Source: Anaerolineales bacterium (GTDB lineage Bacteria; Chloroflexota; Anaerolineae; 4572-78; J111). Taken from it: a DNA stretch of 64,000 nucleotides. The first letter of the stretch is position 1. Every line of letters starts with the position of its first letter. The position numbers and the translations under genes are program-made. The notes below the pieces were generated by a model. The model was given only the letters and a program-made list of their open reading frames with translations, ran no database searches and was not told the DNA's origin. The stretch is from assembly GCA_020634855.1 (NCBI GenBank), contig JACKAU010000012.1, positions 124,001 through 188,000 on the forward strand, written 5' to 3'. Below are positions 54,883-63,982 of this stretch, piece by piece.

Positions 54883-55809
54883 CTATGGTAATCGCTGGTC
54901 AAATAGTGCTTCAAGACGATGGATTTCGGTATGAGCCTCCTCGATAATGAGCTTGAGCTGTTGCACGCGTCGCAGCGCATGTTTGACAAGATCCTGATTT
55001 GAAACGGTCTGGTGCGAGAAAGATGCTGTGGCTGTTGGGCTTGGTTGAGATGGATCGAGTCCATTGGAGAGCAGCCGTTGATAAAGCTGCTCGGTTTCCG
55101 GCATGGGTGGTACATCCAACTCGTCCCGTAAAATTTGGACGCAGCGTCGATACTGCCGGATAGCCGCATGGCGATCACCTAGCTGCCAATACAGCCGCAT
55201 GATCCGAAGGTGAATTCGCTCGTATACGTTATCATATTCCAAAATCTTTTGCCCGTAATGGAGCGCGTGCTCATAACTTTTTGTGGCTTCAAAATAGTCG
55301 AGTAATTTGTTCATGCCGGTTAGCCATAATTTACGCAGCCATTCACGTTCGTAAAGACACCAATCTTCATCGATGTTTTTCAACAAATCACCGGTATAAA
55401 GTTGGAGTGCTGCTTCTAATTGTCTTGCCTGATCGGGAGTCAATTGCTCGCCGGGAATTTCTTGATATTGTTCGTTCGTTTTCTCAAAGTGTTCGATGTC
55501 CAACCACACCTGATCCGTATGAATGAAGGTTATTTCTTCATTTGTGCTCGATAGATAGTCCTCATGAGAGGCATCGACAGCTTTTAAGGCTTGACGCAAA
55601 CGCCACAGCGCATTGCGCAGTTGTTTACGAGGATCGTTGGTATCATTCTCTCGCCAAAGTGTAACCGCCAGCCGTTCACGGTCGTGAGACTGATCACGAT
55701 AGATAACCAAGTAACATAGTAAATAATAACAGTGCTGGTTAGGAAAACCCACCAACGGGTGATCAAGATATTGGGCCTGGCCTGATCCGAAAAACTTTAA
55801 CGTTAACAT
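54883..55809 (-). CDS. SARP-like transcriptional regulator (BTAD)
   Basis: A 308-residue regulator. The first 90 residues are an OmpR-like winged helix (RERLAVTLWREN, RKQLRNALWRLRQAL), and about 95-245 is a BTAD domain with TPR-like helices (YERIHLRIMRLYWQLGDRHAAIRQYRRC). The last 40 residues are a helix, perhaps for dimer formation. Its stop lies 30 bases before the heptamer boxes, and it reads toward the eCIS genes, so it is the obvious candidate for their activator. Confidence 0.85.
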   Translation of the reverse strand: MLTLKFFGSGQAQYLDHPLVGFPNQHCYYLLCYLVIYRDQSHDRERLAVTLWRENDTNDPRKQLRNALWRLRQALKAVDASHEDYLSSTNEEITFIHTDQVWLDIEHFEKTNEQYQEIPGEQLTPDQARQLEAALQLYTGDLLKNIDEDWCLYEREWLRKLWLTGMNKLLDYFEATKSYEHALHYGQKILEYDNVYERIHLRIMRLYWQLGDRHAAIRQYRRCVQILRDELDVPPMPETEQLYQRLLSNGLDPSQPSPTATASFSHQTVSNQDLVKHALRRVQQLKLIIEEAHTEIHRLEALFDQRLP

Positions 55810-55955
55810 GGCATTTGCGACAACATGATGTTAGTTACAGTGCGAAGTCATTTGGCAAAGAGGAATAATTGACTATAGTTTAACATTAATATCTTAACAA
55901 ACTCTTCACAAAGCATTCATGCAGAAGGCCTAGTCAAATGGGAAACAATTGGTGA

Positions 55956-58900
55956 ATGCAGCTTCTCGGCCCGGTTCAGGTCGAACAAAACGGTGTAGTG
56001 GTTAATGGTTTTGTCTCGCGCAAGGCCGTGGCTGTGCTTGGCTATTTAGCAGTTGAGGCAAAGCCCATCTCGCGTAGCTACCTGGCCCAACTTTTTTGGG
56101 AAGATAAATCCGAGGCTCGTGGGCGAGGTAATCTCAGCCGGGTGATCAATAATCTGACTAAACTGCTACCCGGCTGGCTACTGGTTGATTATCATACGGT
56201 TCAACTGAATCCCACGTTTGTTGACCAAACTGATATATCGAGTTTTAAGACCTATCTGGCCCAAGGCAGTTTGGGCGATTTGGTCAGGGCGGTTATGCTC
56301 TACCGGGGCGATCTCATGGCCGACCTCACGCTGCTCGATTGCCCCGAGTTTGATATTTGGTTATCCGGCGAACGAGAACGCTGGCAGCGGCAGGCGGTTC
56401 AAGCTCTACAGCAGATCATTGACCACTACCTATCTCGTAGCGAATACGACGTAGCCATCAGTTTCGTAGAAAGACTTCTGGATATCACCCCCTGGCGTGA
56501 AGAATCACACCAGCAGATGATGATGATTTTGGCTCGGATTGGGCAGCGGAGTGCGGCGCTGATCCAATATGAAATTTGTCGTCGAGTCCTGACCCAAGAG
56601 TTTGGCGTTGAGCCGTCGGCCGAGACCACCGAACTTTATAACCGTATCAAAGCTGTAGCGTTAAAACCCCAGCATAATTTGCCGGCCCAACCCACCCCCT
56701 TTGTGGGTCGAGAAACGGAATTAGGCCGTGCCACTCACCACCTCAGCGATCCTGACTGCCGTTTGTTGACCTTGATCGGCCCCGGTGGTATCGGCAAAAC
56801 GCGGTTGGCCTTACAAGCTACACAGCTAATAACCCAGTACCACTATATTGCATTTTTACACGGCATCTATTTTGTGTCTCTGGCCCCGGTTCAATCGGTT
56901 GATTTACTGGCCTCGACCATTGCCGATACGATTGGCTTATCGCTGTACGGCGCAGCCAAACCTGATAGAAGGCTGCTGGACTACCTGCATCATAAAGAGA
57001 TGCTGCTCGTCCTGGATAACTTTGAGCATTTGCTCGATGGTGTCGAGTTAATCCGGCAGATCCTCGAACAAGCGCCGGATGTAAAAATATTGGTTACCTC
57101 CCGTACGCGACTGAATTTGCGCTGGGAGTGGCTGTATGAAGTCAACGGCTTGCCATTTGAAGATACCTTTACGCACGGCAGTTCCCCTCCCCGTGGTGTT
57201 TCGCAGACGTTACCCACGCAGCCCCTCAGCGCGTTGGTCTTGTTTGAGCATATCGCCCGACGCCACAAATCCGATTTTTCGATCTCAGATCAAAACCGAA
57301 CCATTGTAACCCGCATTTGTCAACTTGTGGATGGGACGCCGCTGGGCGTTGAACTGGCTGCCTCGCAAATTCAGACGCACTCCTGTGAGGAAATAGTGCA
57401 AGGCATCGAGCAGAATCTGGATTTTTTAACAACCTCGCTGCACGATATCCTCCCTCGGCATCGGAGTTTGCGAGCGGTGTTTGACTATTCTTGGAGCTTT
57501 CTACCGGATGAAGCTCAGCAAGCCTTCGGCCGGCTGGCGATTTTTGAGGGCGGTTTTGAGATGGATGCCGCTGAGCAAGTGGCTGGGGCATCACTCCGTT
57601 TGATCACTGTTTTAATAAACCATTCTCTATTACAGCCCGTCACTTCGGAGCGATACACGATGCACGATCTGGTTCGTCTCTATGGGCGTGAAAAGTTAAC
57701 GGCAGTGCCTGAAGAGTATGAGGCCACTAAAACTAGCCACGGCTGCTACTACCTAAATTTTCTTCACCAAATCGATATGTATCACACCAGAACTCGTGAA
57801 ACGGTCACGTTCCATAAGGATTTGGAAATTAATAATGTTCGGGCTGCCTGGGAGTGGGCCATCGAGCAGGGCCGGGTTGATGAGCTTGAAAATTCGGGTA
57901 TGGGTCTATTTGAACTTTACGAATTGCGCGGCTGGTACCACGAAGCACTGACCGTGTTTGAACTGGCCTTAGATAAGGTCAAAACCATTTATGACTCGGC
58001 TCCGGTACAAAGGGGGTTCGAGAAAAGTGAGCTTTCTCACATGTATGGTCGTTTTCTAGCCTGGAAAAGCTGGTTTATTATACGGATCGGCAACTTTAAG
58101 CAGGCCCAAAAATTCTTGCACCAAGCCTTATCATTATTAGATGATGCCACTGGAGAAACCCGGCCTTCGGCTGCCTTTCCCCTTTATCAGTTAGGACTGA
58201 TTGAGTGGTATTTGGGCAATTATTCCGGAGCAAAACAATATCTTGACCAAGCTCTATATATAAGCAGAAACCAAAACGAATTAATGGTCAAGGCTTTAAC
58301 TATATTTCATTTAGGGCTAACCGCCTATGCTGTTGGCGATTATGTGGATGCCCGCCGCCGGCATCAGGAATGCCTATCTCTGTGTGAAGAATTTGATGAG
58401 CAGAATACAATAGGGTTTTCGTATATTTGTTTGGGGCGAGTGGAGTACGCATTAGAAAATTGTGATCAAGCAAAATACTTGATAGAAACCGGCCTTACAA
58501 TTTGCCAGGAGACAAACCATCTTTTTAGTACCGCCCTTGGTAAAAGTTTTTTGGCTATCGTTAACTGGCAATTGGATAATATAGAAACGGCCAAAGATTT
58601 GTGTCTGGACAGCTTGCACCTATTTAGAGAGATGGGCGAGCAGTATGGTATAGTTGTGGCGTCAAATTACCTGGGTCAGATCAACTGGTCTACGGGTGAG
58701 CATAAAATGTCACGGCAAAACTTTATTGAGGCCCTACAGCGGGCCATCGAATACCGAATATTACCCCAAGTGCTGGCATCCTTCGTTGGACTGACTAGAC
58801 ATCTTAATCAGGTCGGCCAAACGTTGGATATCATCATGTTATTGTTGTTTGTCATCAGCCACCCCGCCGCCGAATTCGAAACCAAAGAACTCGCCACAGA

Positions 58901-59033
58901 TTTCCTGGCTGAGTTGGCCGCTCACTGTTCGCTACAAATGGTGGCTGAAGCTGAACGTCGAATCAAGAATCTAGATGTCGAGACCCTCGCTAGACGTGTT
59001 CTAAACCTCGAAAGCATTAGGAGCGTGGATTAA
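55956..59033 (+). CDS. Large BTAD-NB-ARC-TPR regulator
   Basis: A 1025-residue regulator. Winged helix at 1-90 (RNLSRVINNLTKL-like segment), BTAD at about 95-225, an NB-ARC/STAND ATPase with Walker A GPGGIGKTR at about 276-284 and VLDNFEHLLDG, and TPR repeats from about 690 to 990 (QAQKFLHQALSLLDDA, GAKQYLDQALYISRN). A TGA lies directly upstream in frame, so the ATG at 55956 is the only start. It is divergent from the SARP-like gene at 54883 with 146 bases between, so the two may regulate each other. Confidence 0.87.
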   Translation: MQLLGPVQVEQNGVVVNGFVSRKAVAVLGYLAVEAKPISRSYLAQLFWEDKSEARGRGNLSRVINNLTKLLPGWLLVDYHTVQLNPTFVDQTDISSFKTYLAQGSLGDLVRAVMLYRGDLMADLTLLDCPEFDIWLSGERERWQRQAVQALQQIIDHYLSRSEYDVAISFVERLLDITPWREESHQQMMMILARIGQRSAALIQYEICRRVLTQEFGVEPSAETTELYNRIKAVALKPQHNLPAQPTPFVGRETELGRATHHLSDPDCRLLTLIGPGGIGKTRLALQATQLITQYHYIAFLHGIYFVSLAPVQSVDLLASTIADTIGLSLYGAAKPDRRLLDYLHHKEMLLVLDNFEHLLDGVELIRQILEQAPDVKILVTSRTRLNLRWEWLYEVNGLPFEDTFTHGSSPPRGVSQTLPTQPLSALVLFEHIARRHKSDFSISDQNRTIVTRICQLVDGTPLGVELAASQIQTHSCEEIVQGIEQNLDFLTTSLHDILPRHRSLRAVFDYSWSFLPDEAQQAFGRLAIFEGGFEMDAAEQVAGASLRLITVLINHSLLQPVTSERYTMHDLVRLYGREKLTAVPEEYEATKTSHGCYYLNFLHQIDMYHTRTRETVTFHKDLEINNVRAAWEWAIEQGRVDELENSGMGLFELYELRGWYHEALTVFELALDKVKTIYDSAPVQRGFEKSELSHMYGRFLAWKSWFIIRIGNFKQAQKFLHQALSLLDDATGETRPSAAFPLYQLGLIEWYLGNYSGAKQYLDQALYISRNQNELMVKALTIFHLGLTAYAVGDYVDARRRHQECLSLCEEFDEQNTIGFSYICLGRVEYALENCDQAKYLIETGLTICQETNHLFSTALGKSFLAIVNWQLDNIETAKDLCLDSLHLFREMGEQYGIVVASNYLGQINWSTGEHKMSRQNFIEALQRAIEYRILPQVLASFVGLTRHLNQVGQTLDIIMLLLFVISHPAAEFETKELATDFLAELAAHCSLQMVAEAERRIKNLDVETLARRVLNLESIRSVD

Positions 59034-59053
59034 TTAATTCCCTCCGCAACCAA

Positions 59054-59151
59054 AAAATTTAACCACAAAGGGCGCAGAGAAGGCACAAGAACACAAAGAT
59101 AAAACTCTGAGAACTTTGTGCCTACTTTGTGTCCTCCGTGGTAAAAATTTT
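59054..59151. repeat. Imperfect palindrome of the ACCACAAAG type
   Basis: AAATTTAACCACAAAGG at the left and ACTTTGTG...CCGTGGTAAAAATTTT at the right form an imperfect inverted repeat of about 98 bases. Repeats of this composition are scattered in many bacterial genomes. It lies between the ends of the regulator gene and the dehydrogenase gene and may serve both as a terminator. Confidence 0.6.
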
Positions 59152-59208
59152 CGCGGATGACGCAAATCTGCGGCCCTAACAACGTAAGAGCCGTCGGCCT
59201 CGATCACT

Positions 59209-60111
59209 CTACGTATCCGACACCGGTTCGATTATGAAGCCGGCCAGATTTTCCAACGCCTTGACCAGGGCGTGGTTGCCCTCGCTGCCTAAGCCCTGAT
59301 TTTGCAAGGTGTTGTACAACTGATGGATTAAAGCCGTGCCGGGAACTGGGACGCCTAATTGGGCCGCAGCATCCAAAACCAGGCGAACGTCCTTTTGCTG
59401 CAAATCGATCATAAAGCCGGGCCGCCAGTCGCGCCGGATGACTTGGGGGCCGCGATTGGCGAGCATCCAACTGCCGGCGGCGCCGGCCTTGACCGCCTGA
59501 ATGGTTTTCTCCAAATCGACCCCGCCGGCTTGGGCCAGCAGCAGCGCCTCGGAGACAGCCAGCATATTGCCGACGACTAAAATTTGGTTGACCAATTTCA
59601 CCGTCTGGCCGGCGCCGGTCTCACCGACGTGGGTGATCGTTTTCCCCATCGCCTCCAAAATGGGGAGAGCGCGTTCAAATGTGTCGGCCTGACCGCCGAC
59701 CATGATCGACAGCGTGCCGTTGGCTGCGCCTTCGCTGCCGCCGCTGACCGGCGCGTCGAGCATAGCGACATCGTGTTCGCTAAGCTTCCGGCTCAACTCG
59801 CGAGTTACAATTGGGCTAATGGTGCTGCAATCGATCACCACGCTGCCTGGCTTGACCCCGGCCAGTACACCGTCCTGGTCCAAGATAACCGCTTCGACAT
59901 CCGGTGTATCGCTGACACAAATTACAATGATATCGCTGTTGGCCGCGACTTCGGCCGGATTGGCCGCCAAGTTAGCCCCGGCCGCCACCAGCGCGTCGGC
60001 TTTACCGGCGGTTCGGTTCCAAACGGTCAGCGGAAAACCGGCCTTGAGAATATTGGCCGACATCCCCTGCCCCATAATTCCCAGGCCGATGAATCCTACT
60101 TTTTCAGTCAT
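59209..60111 (-). CDS. Beta-hydroxyacid dehydrogenase (2-hydroxy-3-oxopropionate reductase-like)
   Basis: A 300-residue NAD(P)-dependent enzyme. The dinucleotide signature is VGFIGLGIMGQGMSANI (5-21), the substrate loop is DAPVSGGSEGAANGTLSIM (119-137), and the catalytic Lys172 lies in GQTVKLVNQ. The family reduces tartronate semialdehyde or oxidises 3-hydroxyisobutyrate and similar acids. GarR-like is the best fit by eye, but the substrate is not certain. Confidence 0.87.
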   Translation of the reverse strand: MTEKVGFIGLGIMGQGMSANILKAGFPLTVWNRTAGKADALVAAGANLAANPAEVAANSDIIVICVSDTPDVEAVILDQDGVLAGVKPGSVVIDCSTISPIVTRELSRKLSEHDVAMLDAPVSGGSEGAANGTLSIMVGGQADTFERALPILEAMGKTITHVGETGAGQTVKLVNQILVVGNMLAVSEALLLAQAGGVDLEKTIQAVKAGAAGSWMLANRGPQVIRRDWRPGFMIDLQQKDVRLVLDAAAQLGVPVPGTALIHQLYNTLQNQGLGSEGNHALVKALENLAGFIIEPVSDT

Positions 60112-60152
60112 AAGTGCATCCTTTCTATTAAGTTTAATGACTTAACCCATGT

Positions 60153-61706
60153 CTACCCGACCGCGCCGGTCACCACAAAGATCACCGCGTAATCATCGCG
60201 ATAGACTTCTTGCATTGATGGATCAGATCGAGCCAGGCCCAAAAACCGATCATGGTTTAAATCGGTAATAACGTAGCTGGCTCCAAAGGTGTTGTAAATA
60301 GTTTGCCCCGGATTCGGCACTTCACCTCGGGTAATGCTGCGCCACAGAAGGTAGAGTTCCGGATTGTACTCATACATATAAGTTGGATCAAGCCCGTGCA
60401 TATAGGTGTTGTGGGTGTTGTGAAAAAATAGCCAGGTGAAGTCATCCCAATCAGTGTTGAACACGCGGCTGCCGGGCGGCGTGTTGGCCTTGAGCCAGGC
60501 CGAGGCTTGCCCGAAGCGCTGGTACGGCGTCGAGTCGATCAGCTCGTCCCTCACCTCCTGAACGTTGAACCAGATGGCCGGCGCTATCACCACGATCATT
60601 GTTGCCGGTAGAATAAAGTTGACGATCGCGTATCGCTTGAGCCAGTCCGTCATAATCGGCTGCCAGGCCACCGCGCAAAAGAGCAGGGCAAACGCCGGGA
60701 AGTATTCCACAAAGCGCCGGGACTTAAAGAACAGCAGGCCAAAGAGGATGGCCACGCCCCACAACACCGCCGCTGGTGTATCCATCCGCTCCCGGCGAAA
60801 GCCTAGGCCAAACGTACCGGCGGCAAAGGCCAGCAGCGCTAGACCGGAGTTCTCCACTATCGTCCAGGTCTCGTACGGATACCACTCGTTGCCGACGTTA
60901 ATATCAGCATCCGTAATATCGAACAGTTTGGGGGCGATATGTTTATAAATGAAGTAGATATCGTTGGGAAAATAAGGATTGACCACCAACCCCAGGATCA
61001 CGCCCAGAATCGTATAAAGCAGAGGCCATAGGTCAAACCGGTTGTCGAGCAGCCAGCGCATGATAACGTAGATGCCGATGATACTCAACAGAATGGGAAA
61101 CGCATCATACAACCAGGTGTAAACAAACGCCAACGGCAGTAGCCAGCGATAACGCCCCTGGAGCAGCATATGTAAAATCAAAAGCAGCATCAACAACGAG
61201 ACGGATTGGACCCGAATCATCACCATCCGATCCAGAAACGCCTCCGATACGGCGAAGATGCCCAGCGCCCACAAGGTCGCGTAAGGCACCTTCTGGCCGC
61301 GCAACAAAACCCAACCCATGAAAAAGGCCGTCGCCGGAAAAATGACGCCGGCTATCTTGGCCCCGGTCAGTATATTGCCGAACGTAAAGGGAACCAGCAG
61401 GACGTGATACAAGAAATGGTGATCGTAAAAGTCGGTCTCATTTAAGATGGTCAACGGCAGCCAGGGAAACGGTGGGCGTAATCCCTCCTCGCGCATCACC
61501 TGGGCAAATCGGATGTGGAAATAATCATCATTACCGGCTAGGTTAGGCGAGGCGAACTGGATTATGGCCAGTAAAACAGCAAAGCTCAACCAGAGCGCCA
61601 CGCCGGTCAAGATCGTCTGCCAATCGATCCGGGTCATCAACCCCGTTGTGGGGCCGCCGGCCTGGCTAGTTTGAGGGGCATTTAGCGCCGGAAAGTTCAA
61701 TTTCAT
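60153..61706 (-). CDS. GT-C-fold-like multi-spanning membrane protein
   Basis: A 517-residue membrane protein with about eleven hydrophobic segments. The first outer loop has NDDYFHIRFAQVMREEG, similar to the metal-binding DxD/E-Y-H motif of GT-C glycosyltransferases such as STT3/PMT types. The C-terminal 120 residues are soluble (TPPGSRVFNTDWDDFTWLF), again usual for that fold. It may transfer sugar from a lipid carrier to an outer acceptor. The gene stands 41 bases after the dehydrogenase start without obvious link. Confidence 0.65.
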   Translation of the reverse strand: MKLNFPALNAPQTSQAGGPTTGLMTRIDWQTILTGVALWLSFAVLLAIIQFASPNLAGNDDYFHIRFAQVMREEGLRPPFPWLPLTILNETDFYDHHFLYHVLLVPFTFGNILTGAKIAGVIFPATAFFMGWVLLRGQKVPYATLWALGIFAVSEAFLDRMVMIRVQSVSLLMLLLILHMLLQGRYRWLLPLAFVYTWLYDAFPILLSIIGIYVIMRWLLDNRFDLWPLLYTILGVILGLVVNPYFPNDIYFIYKHIAPKLFDITDADINVGNEWYPYETWTIVENSGLALLAFAAGTFGLGFRRERMDTPAAVLWGVAILFGLLFFKSRRFVEYFPAFALLFCAVAWQPIMTDWLKRYAIVNFILPATMIVVIAPAIWFNVQEVRDELIDSTPYQRFGQASAWLKANTPPGSRVFNTDWDDFTWLFFHNTHNTYMHGLDPTYMYEYNPELYLLWRSITRGEVPNPGQTIYNTFGASYVITDLNHDRFLGLARSDPSMQEVYRDDYAVIFVVTGAVG

Positions 61707-61870
61707 CGGCGGGAATTAGTGTCCTTCCGTCGTCAAGGGAATCGATTAAGGCCTCTCCAAGAATTGGCTATAAGAGGCGGTCTGCTGACGGAGATTATAC
61801 CGCACTTCCATCCATTCTTTAAATTACTTCTCTTTCGGGGTGCGGTTCACGTTCCGGACGAAGGTGGGGT

Positions 61871-61973
61871 AGTATCGCTGAGCTCGCTGAGAGGGCTGGA
61901 AACGCTGACCGGCGCTGAATTCGCTGAATTGCCTCAGCGCCCTCAGCGTATCATCAGCGCCCTCAGCGATACT
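61871..61973. repeat. CGCTGAG/CTCAGCG repeat hairpin, 3' side of the GxxExxY gene
   Basis: AGTATCGCTGAG (61871-61882) is perfectly complementary to CTCAGCGATACT (61962-61973). Between them are many CGCTGA and CTCAGCG copies, and more continue to about 62035. The array ends within the stop region of the GxxExxY gene. Confidence 0.75.
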
Positions 61974-62025
61974 GACTTCTGGGATCGCTGAAGACGCTGG
62001 TCAACACCGAACTCGCTGAATAACC

Positions 62026-62427
62026 TCAGCGCTTCTGCTCCTCATTTACAAACCGTTTGATCTCCAACTGCTTCGCCCCGAAATTAAGCAGCAACCCTAC
62101 TGTATAGCCTGACGCCTTCAGGTAAGACAGCGTCTGAATATAATCGACATCATCAAATTTAGCCTTGGCCTTGATCTCAACCATCACCGCTTCAACGATG
62201 AAATCAACCCGCTTGCTGCCGACCTTCTGACCTCGATAGTACACATCTATCCAAGCCTCACGAGAAAAATCTAACCCTTGCGCTGCAAATTCCAGCGCCA
62301 AAGCTCGTTGGTAAATCAATTCTCGATAGCCTGGCCCCAATTCGCGATGCACAGTTTTGGCAGCTTGAATTATAGCCCCGGTGGTTTTAGAGTGCGGATA
62401 CTCCGGACGAACGTATTGTGTACTCAT
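62026..62427 (-). CDS. GxxExxY protein (PD-(D/E)XK-like)
   Basis: A 133-residue protein, started at the ATG at 62427, where GAGG lies eight bases upstream. The family motif GYRELIY (G-x2-E-x2-Y) is exact. The core RVDFIVEAVMVEIKAKAKF has the Asp and the E-x-K of PD-(D/E)XK nucleases, and YIQTLSYLKASGYTVGLLLNFG is usual for the end. The function of the family is unsettled; it often occurs within repeat-rich stretches, as here. Confidence 0.85.
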   Translation of the reverse strand: MSTQYVRPEYPHSKTTGAIIQAAKTVHRELGPGYRELIYQRALALEFAAQGLDFSREAWIDVYYRGQKVGSKRVDFIVEAVMVEIKAKAKFDDVDYIQTLSYLKASGYTVGLLLNFGAKQLEIKRFVNEEQKR

Positions 62428-62562
62428 AGATATGCCTCGTATGTGGATAGCTGATAATGTTGTCAAAATAGAGATTGCAAAAGAATTCGTCCTCACCCCA
62501 TCAACATCTTATTGTATCATATTATTCCCGCCTTTAGCGACGTCAGCTATCCAAAACATCGG

Positions 62563-62682
62563 AATCGCTGAGGCCGCTGATATAAATGAAAACGCTGAAA
62601 AAAATATTCCTTACTATATGTTCCGGCCTTATCCCTATCACTCTCTCAGTGGCATCAGCGAAACTCAGCGTTCTCAGCGATT
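62563..62682. repeat. CGCTGAG/CTCAGCG repeat hairpin, 5' side of the GxxExxY gene
   Basis: AATCGCTGAG (62563-62572) is complementary to CTCAGCGATT (62673-62682), with further CGCTGA and CAGCG copies inside. It mirrors the array at 61871 and lies on the other side of the GxxExxY gene. Confidence 0.7.
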
Positions 62683-63030
62683 CAACGGCAGTCGATCAGC
62701 ATCGTGATCGGTTGCCTATGGATTTATAGGCGGTCAAAAATACGGGAAACAAGCGCCTATGGATTCATCGGCAGTCGATCAACGTCAGAAATGAGTGTCT
62801 ATGGATTCATAGCCGGTCAAAAACATCAGAAACAACCGTCTATGGATTCATAGACGGTCAAAAATGCTGGAAATGAGCGTCTATAGATTCATAAGCCGTC
62901 GATCAACGTCAGAAATGAGTATCTATGGATTTATAGGCGGTCAAAAATACTGGAAACAAGGGCTTATGGATTCATACGCTATCGATCAACGCCATGATCG
63001 GATGTTTATGAACTCATAGAAAGCCAAAGC
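62675..63030. repeat. Degenerate 41-42 bp tandem array of hairpin units
   Basis: At least eight units have their CTATGGATTCATAG-type core at 62716, 62757, 62799, 62840, 62881, 62923, 62964 and 63006: steps of 41 or 42. Each core can fold on itself. Two linker types are mixed: GGTCAAAAATACTGGAAACA (A) and GTCGATCAACGTCAGAAATG (B), in the order A B A A B A B. No gene overlaps it. It fills most of 62428-63166; the remaining bases hold the promoter area of the next gene. Confidence 0.8.
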
Positions 63031-63166
63031 GCTTACTATGAATAAGCGCTCAAATTTTATCGGCCAGGTGGACATTGAGAATGGAGTTGGTTATACTGGT
63101 GTTTGTACAGTTAAATATTTCTAACTTCTATTTGAAACCTGAACACCCCATTGGAGAACTTCACCG

Positions 63167-63982
63167 ATGCCTATCTCATACCAAGATTTCAATAGCCCGA
63201 ACCACATACGCTTTCCTAATCCCTACAAACGATCAGACGTGATTAAGCTGGCTCAATCTTTTATCACTTATGAGCAGACTCTCCCTATTGAACAGCAAAC
63301 CCCTTTCACGCCCCTTATTTCAGAATTATTAGATCGTGTCCTCACTTATGAAGATGAATTAAAGCAGGCCGAACGGCAGCGTCAGTCCGCCGCGACGGCA
63401 TTGGAGCGCCTCGTGGCCGAAACCAAAGAGATAATTTGGAATATGTGGAAAAGCGTCACCGCGAAATGTTCCGGCAAGCCGGTACAAGCCACTCGGTGGG
63501 GCTTTGAATACAAAGCGCAGACGGGTAATGTGCTGCTGCCTAAAACGTTTGCTGAGCGGCTGGAGACATTGAATAGTTACATCGCTCAAGAACAAAGCCG
63601 GACAGAAGCCGACCGCATTACCATCCCCGACCTAATTAAGGTGATGAACCTGCGCGACACACTGGCCGCGCACTCAGAGGCTCGTGTGGCCGGCCGCCGG
63701 CAACGGGAAAGCCGGGTGGAACTCTGCAACGAACTGGCGATGGAGTTGTCGAATTACTTGCAGGTCGCCGGGGTCTACATCCTGGCGATGGAATTCAAAT
63801 TTAAGCTGTCGAAGGATTTGCAGAAGTGGGGTTATGTGGTTTCGGCCAAGCGCAGCCCAAACGGGCGTCAAGACGAGGCATCTACTACCCCCATACCCAC
63901 GCCTGGGTCCGCTTCCGACGGCGGCGGGCAAATCGACGCCCCGGCTGAAGTTGAGGTCGATGCGAATACCGGAGAGGCGTAA
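63167..63982 (+). CDS. Hypothetical protein, helical
   Basis: A 271-residue protein with an ATG about ten bases after GGAG. Residues 60-95 form a coiled coil (ELKQAERQRQSAATALERLVAE). The middle has FEYKAQTGNVLLPKTFAERLETLNSYIAQEQSR, and the last 45 residues are low in complexity (PTPGSASDGGG). No family is recognised. Its stop overlaps the next start, so it begins an operon that continues outside. Confidence 0.6.
   Translation: MPISYQDFNSPNHIRFPNPYKRSDVIKLAQSFITYEQTLPIEQQTPFTPLISELLDRVLTYEDELKQAERQRQSAATALERLVAETKEIIWNMWKSVTAKCSGKPVQATRWGFEYKAQTGNVLLPKTFAERLETLNSYIAQEQSRTEADRITIPDLIKVMNLRDTLAAHSEARVAGRRQRESRVELCNELAMELSNYLQVAGVYILAMEFKFKLSKDLQKWGYVVSAKRSPNGRQDEASTTPIPTPGSASDGGGQIDAPAEVEVDANTGEA

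Noticed and set aside
62675..63030. Possible CRISPR array
   Set aside because: The units follow each other at 41-42 bases, but the parts between the hairpin cores are themselves two recurring sequences, not unique spacers. The cores vary and no cas gene is present.
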